From Chiua virens (Eukaryota > Basidiomycota > Agaricomycetes > Boletales > Boletaceae): 64,000 nucleotides of DNA. Below the pieces are notes generated by a model. The model did no database searches, was not told the DNA's origin, and worked only from the letters and a program-made list of their open reading frames with translations. The position numbers were made by a program, and so were the translations under genes. Shown here piece after piece: positions 1 to 12,139 of the stretch. Where the stretch lies: NCBI GenBank assembly GCA_019787685.1, contig JAHNUO010000014.1, forward strand, positions 310,001-374,000, read 5' to 3'. How positions within the stretch are numbered: position 1 is the first letter of the stretch; each line of letters starts with the position of its first letter.

Positions 1-850
1 CTGGCCCCTGGCCAGGTCGTCCTCCACAAAGTCGACGGGGTCTATTCTCCCCAGGTCCTCGCGCTGCCTGGCAAGCTTGAGGTCCCCGCAATCCTGGAAA
101 TCCGGGTGAGTTAGATAGAGTGGGGGAGGGGAAGTTGAGCCGTTTTCTTAACTCACTTTTGTAACAGACGTTTGTTGTCGACGACCTCGCCCAAGAATGG
201 TCCCATGAGGAGGCCGGCTCTAGGCGAGGGGCTCGTAGCTCTCGGTCCGGAGGCAATTCAAGTGGCTCTCGGTCCTCCATTAGGCGCGAGATCCGACAAC
301 GGACGGCGGCTGCCATTGATGAACATCTCAGTGATCTTGATGCGCGCGAAGCATGGAAAACCCTTGAAAACTACAGGGCAGATACAACATCGCTATGGGA
401 GGCATTCACTACGTTTAACAAGCACATAGGGGAATTGCGGGAGGTGCGGTTCAAAGCACAATTTTAATTAATCTCCACTCACCACACAGCAGATGCATGT
501 GTCGGCGGGCTCTACGGAGCGTGGAGTTCTCACCGAAGTGATGGCTGACCGGCGCAGGCGTAGCAAGCCTGCTCTATCCAAGAAGGCCTTAGACATCTTT
601 TACAGGTTCCTCGAGAAGCGTGATCAAGTGTCTGAGTTCGTCCGTGGGGCTACTGGTCAGGACAAGGTGGCCCTGGAAAGGAAGTCGATCAGGGGGCCTA
701 TGAAAGCTATGGGTGAGTCATCATGTTACCACTGACCTACCTGTTGAACCCCTTCCAACAGTAATACTGCTCGAAGTTGTTGTCGGAAAGATCCAGCTCC
801 GTGAGGTCCACAAAGGAGAGGAGGGCAGTGAGGTCGACGATGACGAGTAG
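1..850 (+). CDS. 3' part of an unidentified spliced gene (four exons seen)
   Basis: I do not recognise the product. The frame stays open over exons 1-105, 168-443, 490-712 and 762-850, joined by GT-AG introns of 62, 46 and 49 nt. The second intron could instead end three bases later, which changes one Gln only. The visible part is 230 residues and ends at TAG 848-850. A Ser/Arg/Gly-rich stretch lies near residues 48-68, a charged helical region with several Arg/Lys follows, and the tail is acidic (EVDDDE). The 5' end lies outside the window. Consistent phase across four exons is strong evidence that this is a real gene, but nothing in it points to a function. Confidence 0.7.
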
Positions 851-1262
851 TGTACCAGACGCTTCGTACGACGTGCGAGTCAGCACAAGCGCTACAAATA
901 CAATATGACATATGTTCAAGCTTTCTGAATCGCATCAGCAAAAGTGCCCAGATTTTATATGGCCTCAAAAGGCTCCAAAGGTCCAACAATGCTTTTTGAA
1001 CCTTTTCTCGAAGTACTCCGTCTTTTCGAGGCGTCCCGAGCCTTGTTTGAACTTTTGAAGTATTTAAGGGTATCTTTAGCCTTTTGAACTTTATAATGTC
1101 GTCTAAGATCCGTCTTTACCATTTAAACCTTCAGATATTAGATTCTTAGACATATAGAATATTAATGGCTCGAATTCCCTCGCAACGACTCAGTACAGCT
1201 CATAAAAATTACGCGTAGCAAACAGAACAGAGTAACTACAAGCAGTCCAAGAAGCTACGCTC
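851..1262. other. AT-rich intergenic stretch, no gene seen
   Basis: No frame of useful length and no spliceable exon chain is visible. Short runs such as ttttgaac and cttttcgag recur, suggesting weak degenerate repeats. Confidence 0.5.
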
Positions 1263-1661
1263 GAAAGTCGAAATTGGTGGGCTCGGGTTCCGACGGTTTC
1301 GGAAGACGATGGTCGAAGCGTGGGTGCCATTAGAACCCGTCGTCAGTCACGGTGGTGCGCTGCTGGCGAACTGAGGCTCACCTCGGAGCACTGGCGTTGG
1401 CGGGTTTCTTTTTCTTGCGTGGGGGTGCAGGGGTTTCCTCGTTTTCCCCAGCGTCGCACTCGGCATTGACATTGACATCATGGAGGATGGCTCAAGCACG
1501 TTTTCCACTCGGAGTTGTCGGGATTGACAGGTTGGCGTGGAAGCTTCAAGAGAACCTTCGGATGCCCAGGTCGGTTTTCCGAGGGTCGTCCATTCAGGTT
1601 GGAAGGGCCAGGGGAAGCGTCCCTGCGGGATGTTGTAGTTGTCGAATGTACTTGGTTTCAT
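1263..1661 (-). CDS. possible small hypothetical gene with a basic nuclear-signal-like motif
   Basis: An ATG at 1661 opens a 104-codon minus-strand frame. In a neighbouring frame near 1400-1470 there is an acidic stretch followed by RKKKKP, which resembles a nuclear localisation signal and would need an intron to join it. Product unknown. The overlapping plus frame is of similar length, so coding is not secure. Confidence 0.2.
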
Positions 1662-2329
1662 TTGTATCTTAGAACCTAAATGTCAGTAGACCACAACAAG
1701 TAGGGCGGTGGAACTTAGTATCGCACTCGCAGTGCCGCGGGCAGCCGCTGTCATCTGATTCGGATATGGTACAGCGGTGGGCTGGGGAGCGACCGTATTC
1801 TTGTTGCTGGTGTTTTTTTGGGTCCCTCGGTACGTCATTGCCTGTTCGTCTTCATGCAAAGATCAGTGGATCAAATAAGATAAGATAAAGAGACTATACT
1901 GGTATCCTCGCCGTCTCTCACAGTAGCCGAAGGTTGACGATATCTTGATAGGCTTTCGCTGCAGACACTTCCGTCTTGTGAGAGTTTTTCGAACGAGACA
2001 CTATTAGAAAGCAAAGCTGGGGCCCCCCCAGTCAAAACCTGCAACGTGGAAATCCAGAGTAGTACAAATATTTACAAATCTTAATTTGTGCATACACGGA
2101 AATACAACGGGAGTGTCGATTCCTCCAAACTGTTACAAAATGACATCATTCCATCGAAATAACGAACAGATACAAAATAAACAAGCAAGATACGAGACTC
2201 GATTGACTCGATTGGCTGCCCGGACTGGCTCAGGGCCTTCTTTCTTCGTCCAAGTCCTGTCGTTGGGTAAAGAGCTGTCCCTTTGGTTTTCTTGCCCGAC
2301 GTCCAGCAGTTCTTCCAGATATGCCAACC

Positions 2330-2931
2330 TGCAATTGTCGGCGGAGATGCTGAGGCAAGCCGACCCAGGTTACCCACTCGACATATCGCACCCACAAAAA
2401 GTATCGCGACGACGACGCCAAAGTCAATAGAGCGCTTACTACAGTGAATTATGAAGACCTTATCCTAGCCTCCAGCCAACCGAGCGCGCGACAACGACAG
2501 CTGGCTCCAGAATCCCCTGTAGTTTCACATCTCGAGAGCCTGCCCACCACGGTGCAGCCCGAGATCGATAAGACCAATTCTCCCCGGCGAGAGGTAAGCT
2601 TCTTCATCATTCTGTCCCAGGTTGTACATCTATTTACAGGCCCGGTGTTCTCTGCGAGCCACTGTCGAAGATCTACGACAACGTCAAGCTTGCCGATTTG
2701 CGCGCATCGCTTGGATTCATCCTCGGGCTGCAAACAGCCTTATTCCATGAAGGATGCTAACACCGATAAAACATTTAACAGTACTTATGGTCCCGACTGA
2801 CGTTCCATAACCGAACGCATCTCACGCACGAATTTATCGCGAGCGCTAATGGAAGCGTCATGGACTCTGCGACCTTGTACAAGGCACACGAAGAGTTCGG
2901 TGGATATGGAGATCGACTCAAGTTGCAATAA
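2330..2931 (+). pseudogene. remnant of an unidentified spliced gene
   Basis: Three open segments look protein-like. The first is 2444-2594, preceded by acceptor cttactacag and followed by donor GTAAGC. The second lies about 2643-2760 and contains LADLRASLGFILGLQ. The third is 2783-2931 and ends in TAA. The second and third segments do not join in a common frame through clean GT-AG introns: the boundary near 2755 has a branch-like gctaac and an acceptor but no donor. A decayed gene is therefore more likely than an intact one. I do not recognise the family. Confidence 0.35.
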
Positions 2932-3900
2932 CTGCAACACTTGTTACGATATTCGTAAAATGAGAATTATTAGCCTGAGCTTTTGTTTAGTATGTATGCG
3001 AGTCCGAGGCACTCTCACCGCCCCCCTGAAGCAAGATATTTCACCTGGGATTCAGATTCACGGCAACAAGGTGATTTGTGATAAACATCTGGCAAGTGAC
3101 TGTTCCAGAATTGGTGAGTACTGACGTAGTACTGAGTTGTATAAGGTCGTTCAATTTTTTGGAGAAGATTAGTTCCCATGCCTCCAGGTGATCCACGGTC
3201 AAAGCTGAAGACCTTGGGAATTCTTTGGCATCAATCGGCCATCTAGTAGTGCGTAGGTCTTTTGCAGACAAGCGGTTACTGGTCTGAGTCATTCGTGAGT
3301 TCGTTACTGGAACAGTATGAGGATGGAACATTTCACGGACTGCTACAAAATATCAAACAACAACATAAGATGCGAGAAGTTGGAACCGAGCTGGGGACCC
3401 GACCATGACGGAAGCTTGGAGCAATGTTACAATTTTAGGTTACCATGACGGTGACTCGAGTGCGATATTTTCATCGACCCATGGACAATGCTTACCTTGC
3501 AGGGGAATTGCGTCAGGGGAAAGGCAATGTTAGGCACCAGTGGCTGCCGCTGCTGGCAACATGACTTATCGGCACTTGATCAGGCCTCATCTTCCAGAGG
3601 GGACCTCAATGATCAGAGGATGGCCACAATGACATGAGTTGTGTGCTGGCACTGGCTGTTGAAAGAAGTCCCGGTGCCCACTAATGCCGATACGACTCAG
3701 AGGCATCAGTACCACTATACCCGCGTAGTGAAGTACACATTGACGACACATTGACAGTGACATGAGAGTTTCGTGGAATAGATAGAATATTATTAGTAGA
3801 GAAGATGTAGTACTGGTCTGTTGCAATAAACTCGCTTGAAAACGTTTTTTCAGAAAGGAGGATGAACATGATCTGACGTTTTTGGGATGATCCACGTTCC
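2932..3900. other. non-coding stretch, no supported gene
   Basis: Frames are short and unconvincing on both strands and no exon chain was found. An odd, locally repetitive gtaccactat / agtacacattgacgacacattgacag segment lies near 3706-3760. Confidence 0.4.
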
Positions 3901-4110
3901 CGTTGACGGCAAATTGAGTCATTGTTTTGACCAATGACGCGGAGTCGGACCAGCATGATGTCGACTGTCCTGACTTTGAATTGCAAGCGAGGATCGTTCA
4001 ATCTCCCAAGCTGTCTAGCATACTGGTGCACCTTATCAACCCATGCACTAAGCTGATAGGGTACTTGAATTGCACCGACTGTGCCCCAATCCGCATATAG
4101 TCCTCAATCC
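3900..4110 (-). CDS. exon of an unidentified gene downstream of the broken MED12 copy
   Basis: A minus-strand frame reads through about 4098-3920 and includes VPYQLSAWVDKVHQYA and RLQFKVRTVDIMLVRL, which look like an ordinary globular protein exon. The other duplicate, near 29690, carries only the first half and then diverges in mid-exon. The gene therefore existed before the duplication, and this locus keeps the longer version. Function unknown. Confidence 0.35.
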
Positions 4111-6117
4111 AAAAATAGTACCGTGAACTGAATGTAAAGTTGATAGATTGATGGAATGCGTTTGCACGCAGCCACCGGATGCATGCATGGTGCCACTAAG
4201 GGCTAGGAGAGTCACGAGGACCTACAAGACGATGGATCTCGTGTCACTTCGAAGTGTAATAATAACGATTAATCGGATAGAAGTACAGGACGAGTCAAGT
4301 TGAACATGCACTAGCCATTACATATGAGACGAACCACACGAAACCTCCCAAACGATAGGTGCACTGCGCAAGAGTGAATAGACACGCCAATGATAAAAGG
4401 ATATTGCATTGCAAAAGGATCAAGTACGAACTCAGAGGACAAGCCATCCGGGCTATCACAGCACTACCTTTTCTTTCCCCGTGCCCTGACCGTCCTCGGC
4501 TTCTTCGTGTCCACCTTGTTGGGTAACGGACCCTCCACAATCTCGACTTCGTCGTCCGATGCCGCCTTTCTCTTTTTCCCGACACCAGATCGGGTCGGGT
4601 TGCTTTCTTCCATGATATCACTCATCGTCGTTGTCGACATCTTATTCATCGATCCCGGTGTCTGCAGTCCCGACGATACCGTCCCATGAGCGGACCCCCT
4701 CGATCGGACCGACGACGCTGGTGACCATGACGTTCTTGATGTTGTGAAGTGGTATCCAGCGCAAGAACTCGTAGTGGTTTGAGACCAATTCGACTGGCTG
4801 TTGCAAGCAGTCAAGGAGGGTCACACGAGGACACTGTTGCCTAACCTCAGAACATAAAAGCCCAGGTTCACTTCGTCCCACGAGCCTTTGTATGTACGCT
4901 GCATAATCAAATAGACCATCCTTGACCAGCCTCTTCCCAAACAAGGCCGAGACAAATTGTTAGCGGTGTCTGCAGCGACCTCACTTGAGTCGAGCCAATT
5001 GAACAAGTAGTCATGCAACGTCACACAGAAAAGTTTGTGGCGTGCACTGCGCTGATATTACCGATTGAGAACAGTCGCAGCAGCGAAGGCGCGATGTGGT
5101 CCAAATTGAAGAGGTGTCACAGCCCATGTGAGTAGTGTATCGAGCTTTCCGGTGAAAGTTGAATCGGATGAGTCGCTCGAATGCGATGGAAAGAAAGTGA
5201 TGGCTGATACGTCGGCTGTATGAGATATGGCATTGAATTTCTTTAAGTAACAGAAATTCAGTAAAGTGCACGAACATTACTGTGGGAGGGGTCACCTGGA
5301 TGTCGACGACCCAACAGCTCCAGAACCCGAGGGGGAAGCTTTCGGAATAACATTGCGTCATTCATTCTTCGTATATCTGAGAGATTCTCAAGCAGAAGGC
5401 GCTGGACCTCACGTAGACGCTGATCTCCAGGTACAGAATTGTCACCGACAGATTTTGGCAGAATGGAGGCCAGCAACGAAGAGTGGATAGCCCAAGTGTT
5501 AGGATTGACAAAAGAATCCGGAAGGACAATACAGATACACTGCGAAATAAGCATATGAGGGGATGCAAGCACATTGAACTCACCTGCAAAAGGGTCTCTA
5601 ATAATGCGTCCAAACTGACAGGTTTACCCTGCGCTGATGAACGAATCTTCCAGAAGGGTGAGAAGCGGTCCATAATCGTAGAGAATGAAGTAATTAACCT
5701 CTGAAAGCTTGGTGATACACGCATCGGCAAATGGCTTCGCGAGTGCGCGGCTAGCGAGAACGCCTCGTTGGCAAGATTGCATGTCATAATTTGCTGGACT
5801 AACCACACAAGGAACTTGTAACTGCCGACGAGACCGTCTGCGGGGAATGGACAGAGTAGTTGGAGACTGTTGAGCCCGGATTAGCATACAGATAACGTTA
5901 TGCTTGAAACGCACCATATTATAACTGAAATGTGAAACCCATCGATCACGAGAATCTGGATCCGACAACACGCCTTTGAAGGATTGTTTGATGTTCAACC
6001 CCGGACGAGGAGCACTAGGAGTGCAATCTCGGCGAGCTGCTTCTTGAGGTAACTCGTTATAACATTGGCCCAATCGATGTTGTATTGAGTGGGATTGTAG
6101 TTGGGCTTGTACCGTAA
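4016..6117 (-). pseudogene. MED12: MED12/Srb8 (Mediator kinase-module subunit) copy 1, 5'-truncated and internally deleted
   Basis: MED12 is the large subunit of the nuclear Mediator CDK8 module and links cyclin C/CDK8 to Mediator. Minus-strand segments match it in order. About 6117-5472 carries SFKGVLSDPDSRDRW, and about 5470-4742 carries TWAIHSSLLAS, RLVKDGLFDYAAYIQR and FLRWIPLHN. The C-terminal tail is 4740-4464, with KKRKAASDDEVEIVEG. Compared with the copy at 30.1-33.3 kb it lacks everything 5' of 6117 and the segment between FLRWIPLHN and the Ser-rich tail. It alone has the middle segment. 5472-6117 and 4016-4740 are near-identical to 31887-32568 and 29687-30399. It also has small indels, for example a short deletion near 5760-5770. 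It is a partial copy and cannot make a complete subunit. Confidence 0.8.
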
Positions 6118-6245
6118 AGTTCATCGATTTCAGACCACAGATTGAAATCCGTTTTGGCGCAGATTTCGGCCACGGTCGGCACGTCCATCTTAGTTTGAAT
6201 CATGGCTGCATGCCGCGCCGGGACTGTACTTACTAACACTTAGCA

Positions 6246-6807
6246 ATGTCTCTACCAGGTTCATCAACAAAGAACCGTGCACTGTGTCTCGTTCACTCGA
6301 TGAGGGATCCTGTCCCCCGGAGGGCCCACAGGTGACTTGACTCATTCGCGTGCGACATCACGTTCACCTGAACCCTCTTCAGAGCCTACTCCATCTTCTC
6401 CGTTGCATCTGGCTCTCCTCTACAGTGTCGCTAACAACTGCTCGTTGGCTCAGTCTATCGAAAACGATCTCGCAGTGGCGAATAATCCTCGGCCGCTGCG
6501 CAATATGATGCGTGACAGCGCGGAATATTGGGTTACGAACGACGGCGACCTGTGGCACCTAAAGTTCATTGCAAAGCTGGATCCTGCGGGCCATTTCACA
6601 AAGTTGGGGCCGTGTTTCAACCTCCAGACCGGCAGTATAAGTGTCTCGATCAATTGTGACAAGACTGTGTGCTGACCTACGAGACTATCATAGATTGATG
6701 CCACGGCCCTGCCAGAGACTAAGGCTCAAATCGAGCTTCGTCCTTTGGACGAAGACGACTTCGCCTGCTCGGAACGAAGCAATCCAGAGTTCTCGCATTG
6801 CTGTTGA
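6246..6807 (+). CDS. intact three-exon hypothetical protein (145 aa)
   Basis: Exons 6246-6258, 6332-6642 and 6694-6807 join in frame from ATG to TGA through GT-AG introns of 73 and 51 nt. The product starts MSLPGDLTHS, has a Ser/Pro/Glu-rich N-terminus, a central segment with SAEYWVTNDGDLWHLKF, and an acidic C-terminus (RPLDEDDF). There is no signal peptide or membrane segment. I do not recognise the family. It lies just beyond the truncated 5' edge of the MED12 copy on the opposite strand. Clean phase over three exons supports a real gene. Confidence 0.6.
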
Positions 6808-7318
6808 CACTCTACTGGCGTTATGCTCCGAGGTTCATCAGCAAAATGTCCACGGTCTGACTGCACTTATGCGGCTTGAGCCATTACAAAATACTACCAT
6901 ACAGGACCATACTTTGTTGCAAAACACTAAATACTTTGTCTGCACTATATTTTAATGAAAAGAAAGCTTCTATACATATTTTTGGATAAGTTCAGAGATG
7001 TTCTGATGATTGGCCAAGGCCACGTTAGCCGACCAAGTGCATAAGAGTCAGTAAGACCAGATTAAGACAGAAAAGTCCCACGACGTTTTGCTGATGTTGA
7101 AGTGGTGCGCAATAAGAGTGAGTCCATTGTTGGTGGTACTATGATCTGACGAACAAACACTCAGCACACTGTTATTAATAATCAGTAATTTCTCCCGACA
7201 AGCGCCCCTTCGTTGTCCCATTTCTCAATCCCACCTCTACGACGATCACTATTCCTTTGCTGTGCATACGGAAGCCTCCTTTGTTCAAAGGACTTCCTAA
7301 CCCACAGAGCAGTAAAAA

Positions 7319-8240
7319 TGCCTGTCATGACCCGTGCTAATATCGGTCGTGAGTGATTGCCTGCGCTACCCGCTGCTTGTAGAAACACTAAATGTGTGTA
7401 TATAGTCACTTCAATAGAGAAACTACGGTACAACTGAACGGTGTACCTACGATTACGTAAGCAGTGGCTGTACGTATTACATGTCGAGATTGGGATCTCC
7501 AACACTACTTTTAATCATTATTAACTCCATGCATCTAGAATCGGCATTCCTCATCAGTCCCAGTATGACCGATGATATACTATGGAATATGCACTCAATT
7601 TGATATCCAGGTAAGGCAAAGGCACGAGCTGCAGCGGTACGGACCCAGCCGAGTCAGAATCGTTGCTCCAAGAAAGCACCAGGTATGTATTGTCATACCT
7701 TACATTCACATTGTCGATGGTGACATTATACTGTCAATATTTACAGATTCTAGGACCTGGGGAATCGATGACCTTCCCGACCCAGACTCTCGTTATGCAA
7801 GTTTAAAGAATGGGCCTGTGTTCAATACCAACGGTGTATTTGTGCACCCTGGAGAATACGACACTAAACTTCGGGACGGAGATGTTGTCGAAGTTGACGT
7901 TATCTTGAAATTGTATGTTCATTCTCACTTTTTGGTTCTCTACCATCCTTATGAATATGATTGCATCATCCAAAATAGGTGGTCTTTCAAGCCGAGCCAT
8001 GAAGATCCGAACGGCTCGCACGTCTACCAGTTTATGCTCCAAGGCATGAAGGTCATGCCTTACGACGAATACATCAAGAACACTGTTATTTGTCACCCTG
8101 TAACTCAGGGTGATGCGCTTTCTGTTGATCCCAAAGGTAAAAGAGAGGCCACAGACAATCTTGTAGGCCAATCACCCTCCAAGAAGACTGTAGGTAAAGG
8201 CGTGATGGCAGGCGAAGGAAGCATGGAAGTCGATGAATGA
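7319..8240 (+). CDS. hypothetical spliced gene with a C-terminal beta-rich domain
   Basis: The 3' part is convincing. An exon from about 7747 reads NGVFVHPGEYDTKL and RDGDVVEVDVILKL, an intron (GTATGT to AG, 7912-7978) follows, and the last exon has GSHVYQFMLQGMKVMP and a low-complexity Lys/Gly tail ending SMEVDE. An upstream exon starting MPVMTRANIG at 7319 and exons carrying FNRETTVQLNG and RRIGIPHQS-type segments are plausible, but I could not join all phases, so the 5' model is uncertain or damaged. The layout, a short linker, then D-x-V/L-hydrophobic strands, then a -YQ-/-VQLEML- strand, resembles the end of the gene at 25892-27112. Function unknown. Confidence 0.45.
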
Positions 8241-8557
8241 TGTTCGGCCCCTTTTTTACTGTTTATCTTCAGCCGTCGAATAAACTGTTTTTTTTTCTTG
8301 ATCCATTTCTAAATAGAAGATTGTCATAGTAATGAGGGAAGCTGCAACCTTAGTAAGAGTCGGGGACTGGCGCGTATAGCGCCGCTACGATTCGTTTGTG
8401 GTGGACAATCATGTCAGACAATCGCCCAAGCAGGAGACAGTAGAAGCCACGCCCACGGACTGTGAACTATCGACAGACACAGCCATTTATGTAAAGCAGT
8501 CTACCGTGACACTATAAAGGCGGCGCGTCAAATGCCTGCCTGTGACGAATCCCAAGC
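8241..8557. other. intergenic stretch, no gene seen
   Basis: Contains a T-rich tract after the preceding stop and a TATA-like element (actataaaggcgg, about 8510-8522) 30-40 bp before the next start codon at 8558. Confidence 0.4.
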
Positions 8558-11500
8558 ATGCCCCTCCAGAGCCTCCCAGATTGCTTCCACCTAGCCACCC
8601 ATCAAGAGCTCGACAGAGCCGTGAATGAAGACGTCTCCGATGTTTTCGCTGTCGAACACTGGCCCTCTGACTACTATATCATTCTCGTCGCCAGTGTTCG
8701 TCACTTTAGGGGAGATCTAGACTCGAAATATCTTGCATTTTCAGACGCTAAAAAATTAATGTCGACCTATGGAGAGTTGCGAAGCATGCTCGCATCTGCT
8801 CGGCAACTCAAATCCTATCGCGAGATTCGAAACCTCGGTACGCCGTAATCATTGATGCCCATTGGTGGTACTTACTGGTGATTCTACTTCTAGCGATTCT
8901 CAGAACATCGAAACCACCACAACCAGCCTTGACCGCAGGATATGATCTCCCTGAGGGTCAGTTTACCCCACATGGATACATTATGCTACAGGCTGACCTA
9001 CTTGTCTAGATTTACATGGAACGCTGTCTGGCTCTTTTGCCGCCAAGTATTGCGGCGCAGCTGTTGATGGTTTTTACGAGTATTTGACACAAAACGAGAA
9101 ATTGTTCAAAGAGACCGAAGATCCAAAGTATTACGCCAAGTTTTGTTCCATTGTACAGAGCTCTGGCACCGGAAAATCACGCATCTTGACCGAGGCAAGT
9201 ATGCATTTCATCTTTCGCATGGGTTGTGGCCAGATCCATCTTCAGTTGGGCAAGAAGGACGTCATAGTCCTTTACATGAATCTTCGTGACAAAGACGAGA
9301 AGCCTGGGTTCCCTGCGCGCGATTCGATCCCATCAGCCATCCTGACCGAATTTCCTTCCACTGAGAAAGCCTATCGGACCATCTGTTATGCTTTTTTATC
9401 GCTCTTTTCAACTCGGTCGAGGAATCCCTTTCGGTTTACAACACCGGCATTATCCAAGAGGCTGTTATGGAATGGGTCCGCAAGATGTGCGACATGAGCC
9501 ACCCTCCCAGGTCCACCACCAGGAGCGATTTCTTTCGAAAGCTATCCGTCAAATACGAAAATGTAAGGGCGTCCGTCTACTAGACTTTAACTTGAGTCTG
9601 ATCGCACGGTATAGGCACACGTTGATCCTGTTCGTGTCCAAGCCGAGCAGCGCCAGGAGACAGCAAGCGGTTCCGCCATGCCAGGGGTTAGTGAGGCCAC
9701 AGAGACCACCGTTGATCCCAGTCAAACCGCCCATCGGTTCGGGAACCTCACTTTGTCAGGTGAGTATTGCTGCCTGAATTCGACTCGGACATGTCATAGC
9801 TAAGCACGAATGTAGACCTGGATACCCAACATCACGATCCACAAGATTTCGTTACTCATCTTTTATTTGCCTACAACAATTTAGTTCCAACTCTGGATCG
9901 TGTCTTTCCTGACCGCGGTTCCAACCAGCCAAAGTTTGGTAATTGCGATCGACGAAGCTCATCCACTCACCCCGCCGCGCTACACTCGAGGGCGACGCCC
10001 AGCGGATATTCTCTGCAGGATCGTGAACCAGTATTCCCATGTCGAAAATGGTCGTCCACTTTGGGTGGTATTCGCTTCAACAACATCCAAGGTCGCTGAT
10101 TTTTCACCTCCAAACAAGAAATGTCAGTAAGATCATTTTTCGCCTAAGCTCCGGATTGATTTGTAGTTCAGATAACTCGGATCGCGTTGCTAATCATGGC
10201 GAGAAGCTATTCCCACCTTACACCCAGTTGGGATGGGACCAGAGTGCATCGGCACTTGGACGTGTTGGCAATGAGAACGTATCTCAGTTGCTCCACATTG
10301 CAGGCTACTACGGGAGACCCTTGTAATGTCGTTTCCCTCTCTGTCGTGGTTGCTGTCTAACCGTGAGTTTTTCAGATGGTTGTCCCTCAAGACTGCACTC
10401 ACATTCCCGGAACGAATGTTGAAAGTGGCCTCTTCAAAACCGTGCGGGGGAAACGACGCCTTCGACGCAACGAAAACGAGCCACGTGCTCGCAATCCTGG
10501 GACAGCGATTTGGTCTCAAAGTCGCACTCGGGCACCCGGATTCAGTGGAGCACTTGGAAAACGGTGTAGCAAGTCACCTGCGCATATGTCTTTCTACGAC
10601 CCTGGACCGCACGTGGAGGTGGACAGATTACATCACTGAAATATCCTGACCTCGACAATGTGATATAATCTATTTTATGCCATTCTACATGCTTGATAAT
10701 GCTTGATAATCACTCCCCAATGACAAAAAACGGATTGTATTCCATTATCAAGGTCAGCATGTTTCAGTGATGTACCCTTCCGAACCCCTACTCTCATGCG
10801 TGGCTGCCAAGCTTCTGCATGTACACCCTGACAAGCTAGACAGCGTTCTGACAACGCTGATGCAGAGGGTCAATTCCGGCATGATCGACATGGGTCAACG
10901 CGGCGAACTGGCTAGCCGTCTGCTGTGGCTTCTGGAGAAGGATTTGTTTGTCCGCACGCGGGCGAACAGTGAGGTCAGGGAAACGCCATCGACGTGGGAC
11001 GAGCATCTGGTCGATTGCCAGATGATCCCTGTAGTGGATTGGCTCGAGTTCGTATTCGGACCACGGATTTGGGATGACCAAACGGCCAAAAAGGCCCTCG
11101 GCCTCGCTCGCAAAGCATTTGGGAACGTATACCTAAATTTCTCCCACTGGGTACGCATGGAGGCGAGCATTGCCGGTTCGAAGGCAGGGGACAAACTACC
11201 GTCTGTTTAGTGATCATGTGGCGTTTTTTATTCTGACGACGGTGTAAATTGGACCTGTGGACACAACGCCACTGGTAGAGGACAAGTGCAGTCCAATGGT
11301 GTCATCAGCAACGTCTGATCGACAAGGTCATACCGATCTATTTCGAGGCCGGCACTGAGACGAAGTTCCAAATATCGCAGATTTTTATTTCTGACAAGGC
11401 TACCGCGTCGAAGGACGGTTTGCGGGCCATAACAAGAACCGACAAAGGTATATCTAGAAGCGACTCTCCCAAGGATTCTTCCCTCCCTCCCTACATTGCA

Positions 11501-11845
11501 ATATTGGCTGATCTCGGTCAGCCGCCAGCCTGAGCGTTCTCCGTCACCTTCCCAGAGCGGGAAATCGATGACCGTTGCTTGCGCATTTATGTAGACGGTG
11601 TTGACGAGACCACCTATCCGTTTCTGGCACAATATCCGACGGTCATGAAGGTTTTGGAAAATCTTGTACGCAGGGAAAGGATTCCCGAGACTGAAATGCC
11701 GTACACGAAATACCTGGATGCGCAAGTCAAGTTTGGGAGCACGGCGACCGCTCAGTATATGGAGTCACTGTGGGAAGGAAATGCAATGATAGCTATTGCG
11801 TATGACACTGAACAGCTGAAATTCAGTTATACAAGCACTGAGTGA
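8558..11845 (+). pseudogene. Crinkler-type P-loop NTPase protein, disabled
   Basis: The spliced product would be about 1,000 residues. Exon 1 (MPLQSLPDCF...) joins in phase through introns at about 8839-8893 and 8958-9008. A Walker A loop QSSGTGKS (about 9160) and a Walker B strand LVIAIDEAH (about 9940) follow. Further segments are SEPLLSC, GELASRLLWLLEKD, YLNFSHWVRM and, near the end, DETTYPFL and QVKFGSTAT. This order matches a large basidiomycete family related to the NTPase part of Crinkler effectors. Two breaks are visible: the frame shifts at the six-T run 9392-9397, and an in-frame TGA sits at 11531-11533. The frame change near 9890 may be an intron or another shift. No effector or toxin activity is shown here. 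It could be a recently disabled copy, or the T-run shift could be a sequencing error. Confidence 0.6.
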
Positions 11846-11857
11846 GCCACGCATCCT

Positions 11858-12019
11858 TTTCAGTGATGCAATGATGCCAATGAATGGGGGACGGACATTG
11901 ACTATTCATTGGCATCGCATTCAGTGATGCAATGAATACATTACAATAACTGGACATTCATTGTTGGCCGGGCATACGTGCTGAATATTCATTGTTATTG
12001 TGCATTCAGTGATGCAATG
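11858..12019. repeat. three direct copies of a TTCAGTGATGCAATG motif plus a 13-bp hairpin
   Basis: ttcagtgatgcaatg occurs at about 11859-11873, 11919-11933 and 12005-12019. Between the first two lies a perfect 13-bp inverted repeat (11873-11885, gatgccaatgaat, and 11904-11916, attcattggcatc) with an 18-nt loop. It lies just after the disabled NTPase gene and may be a small transposon terminus. Confidence 0.6.
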
Positions 12020-12139
12020 GATGTACGACAACTACTGAAATTCATTATTGAGAGATACACACTGGGTACTCGACTGGCGCCACTTATTTTGTACATATGC
12101 GGTATGCCACGAATGACTTGTAAACTGCCAACACTGGAC

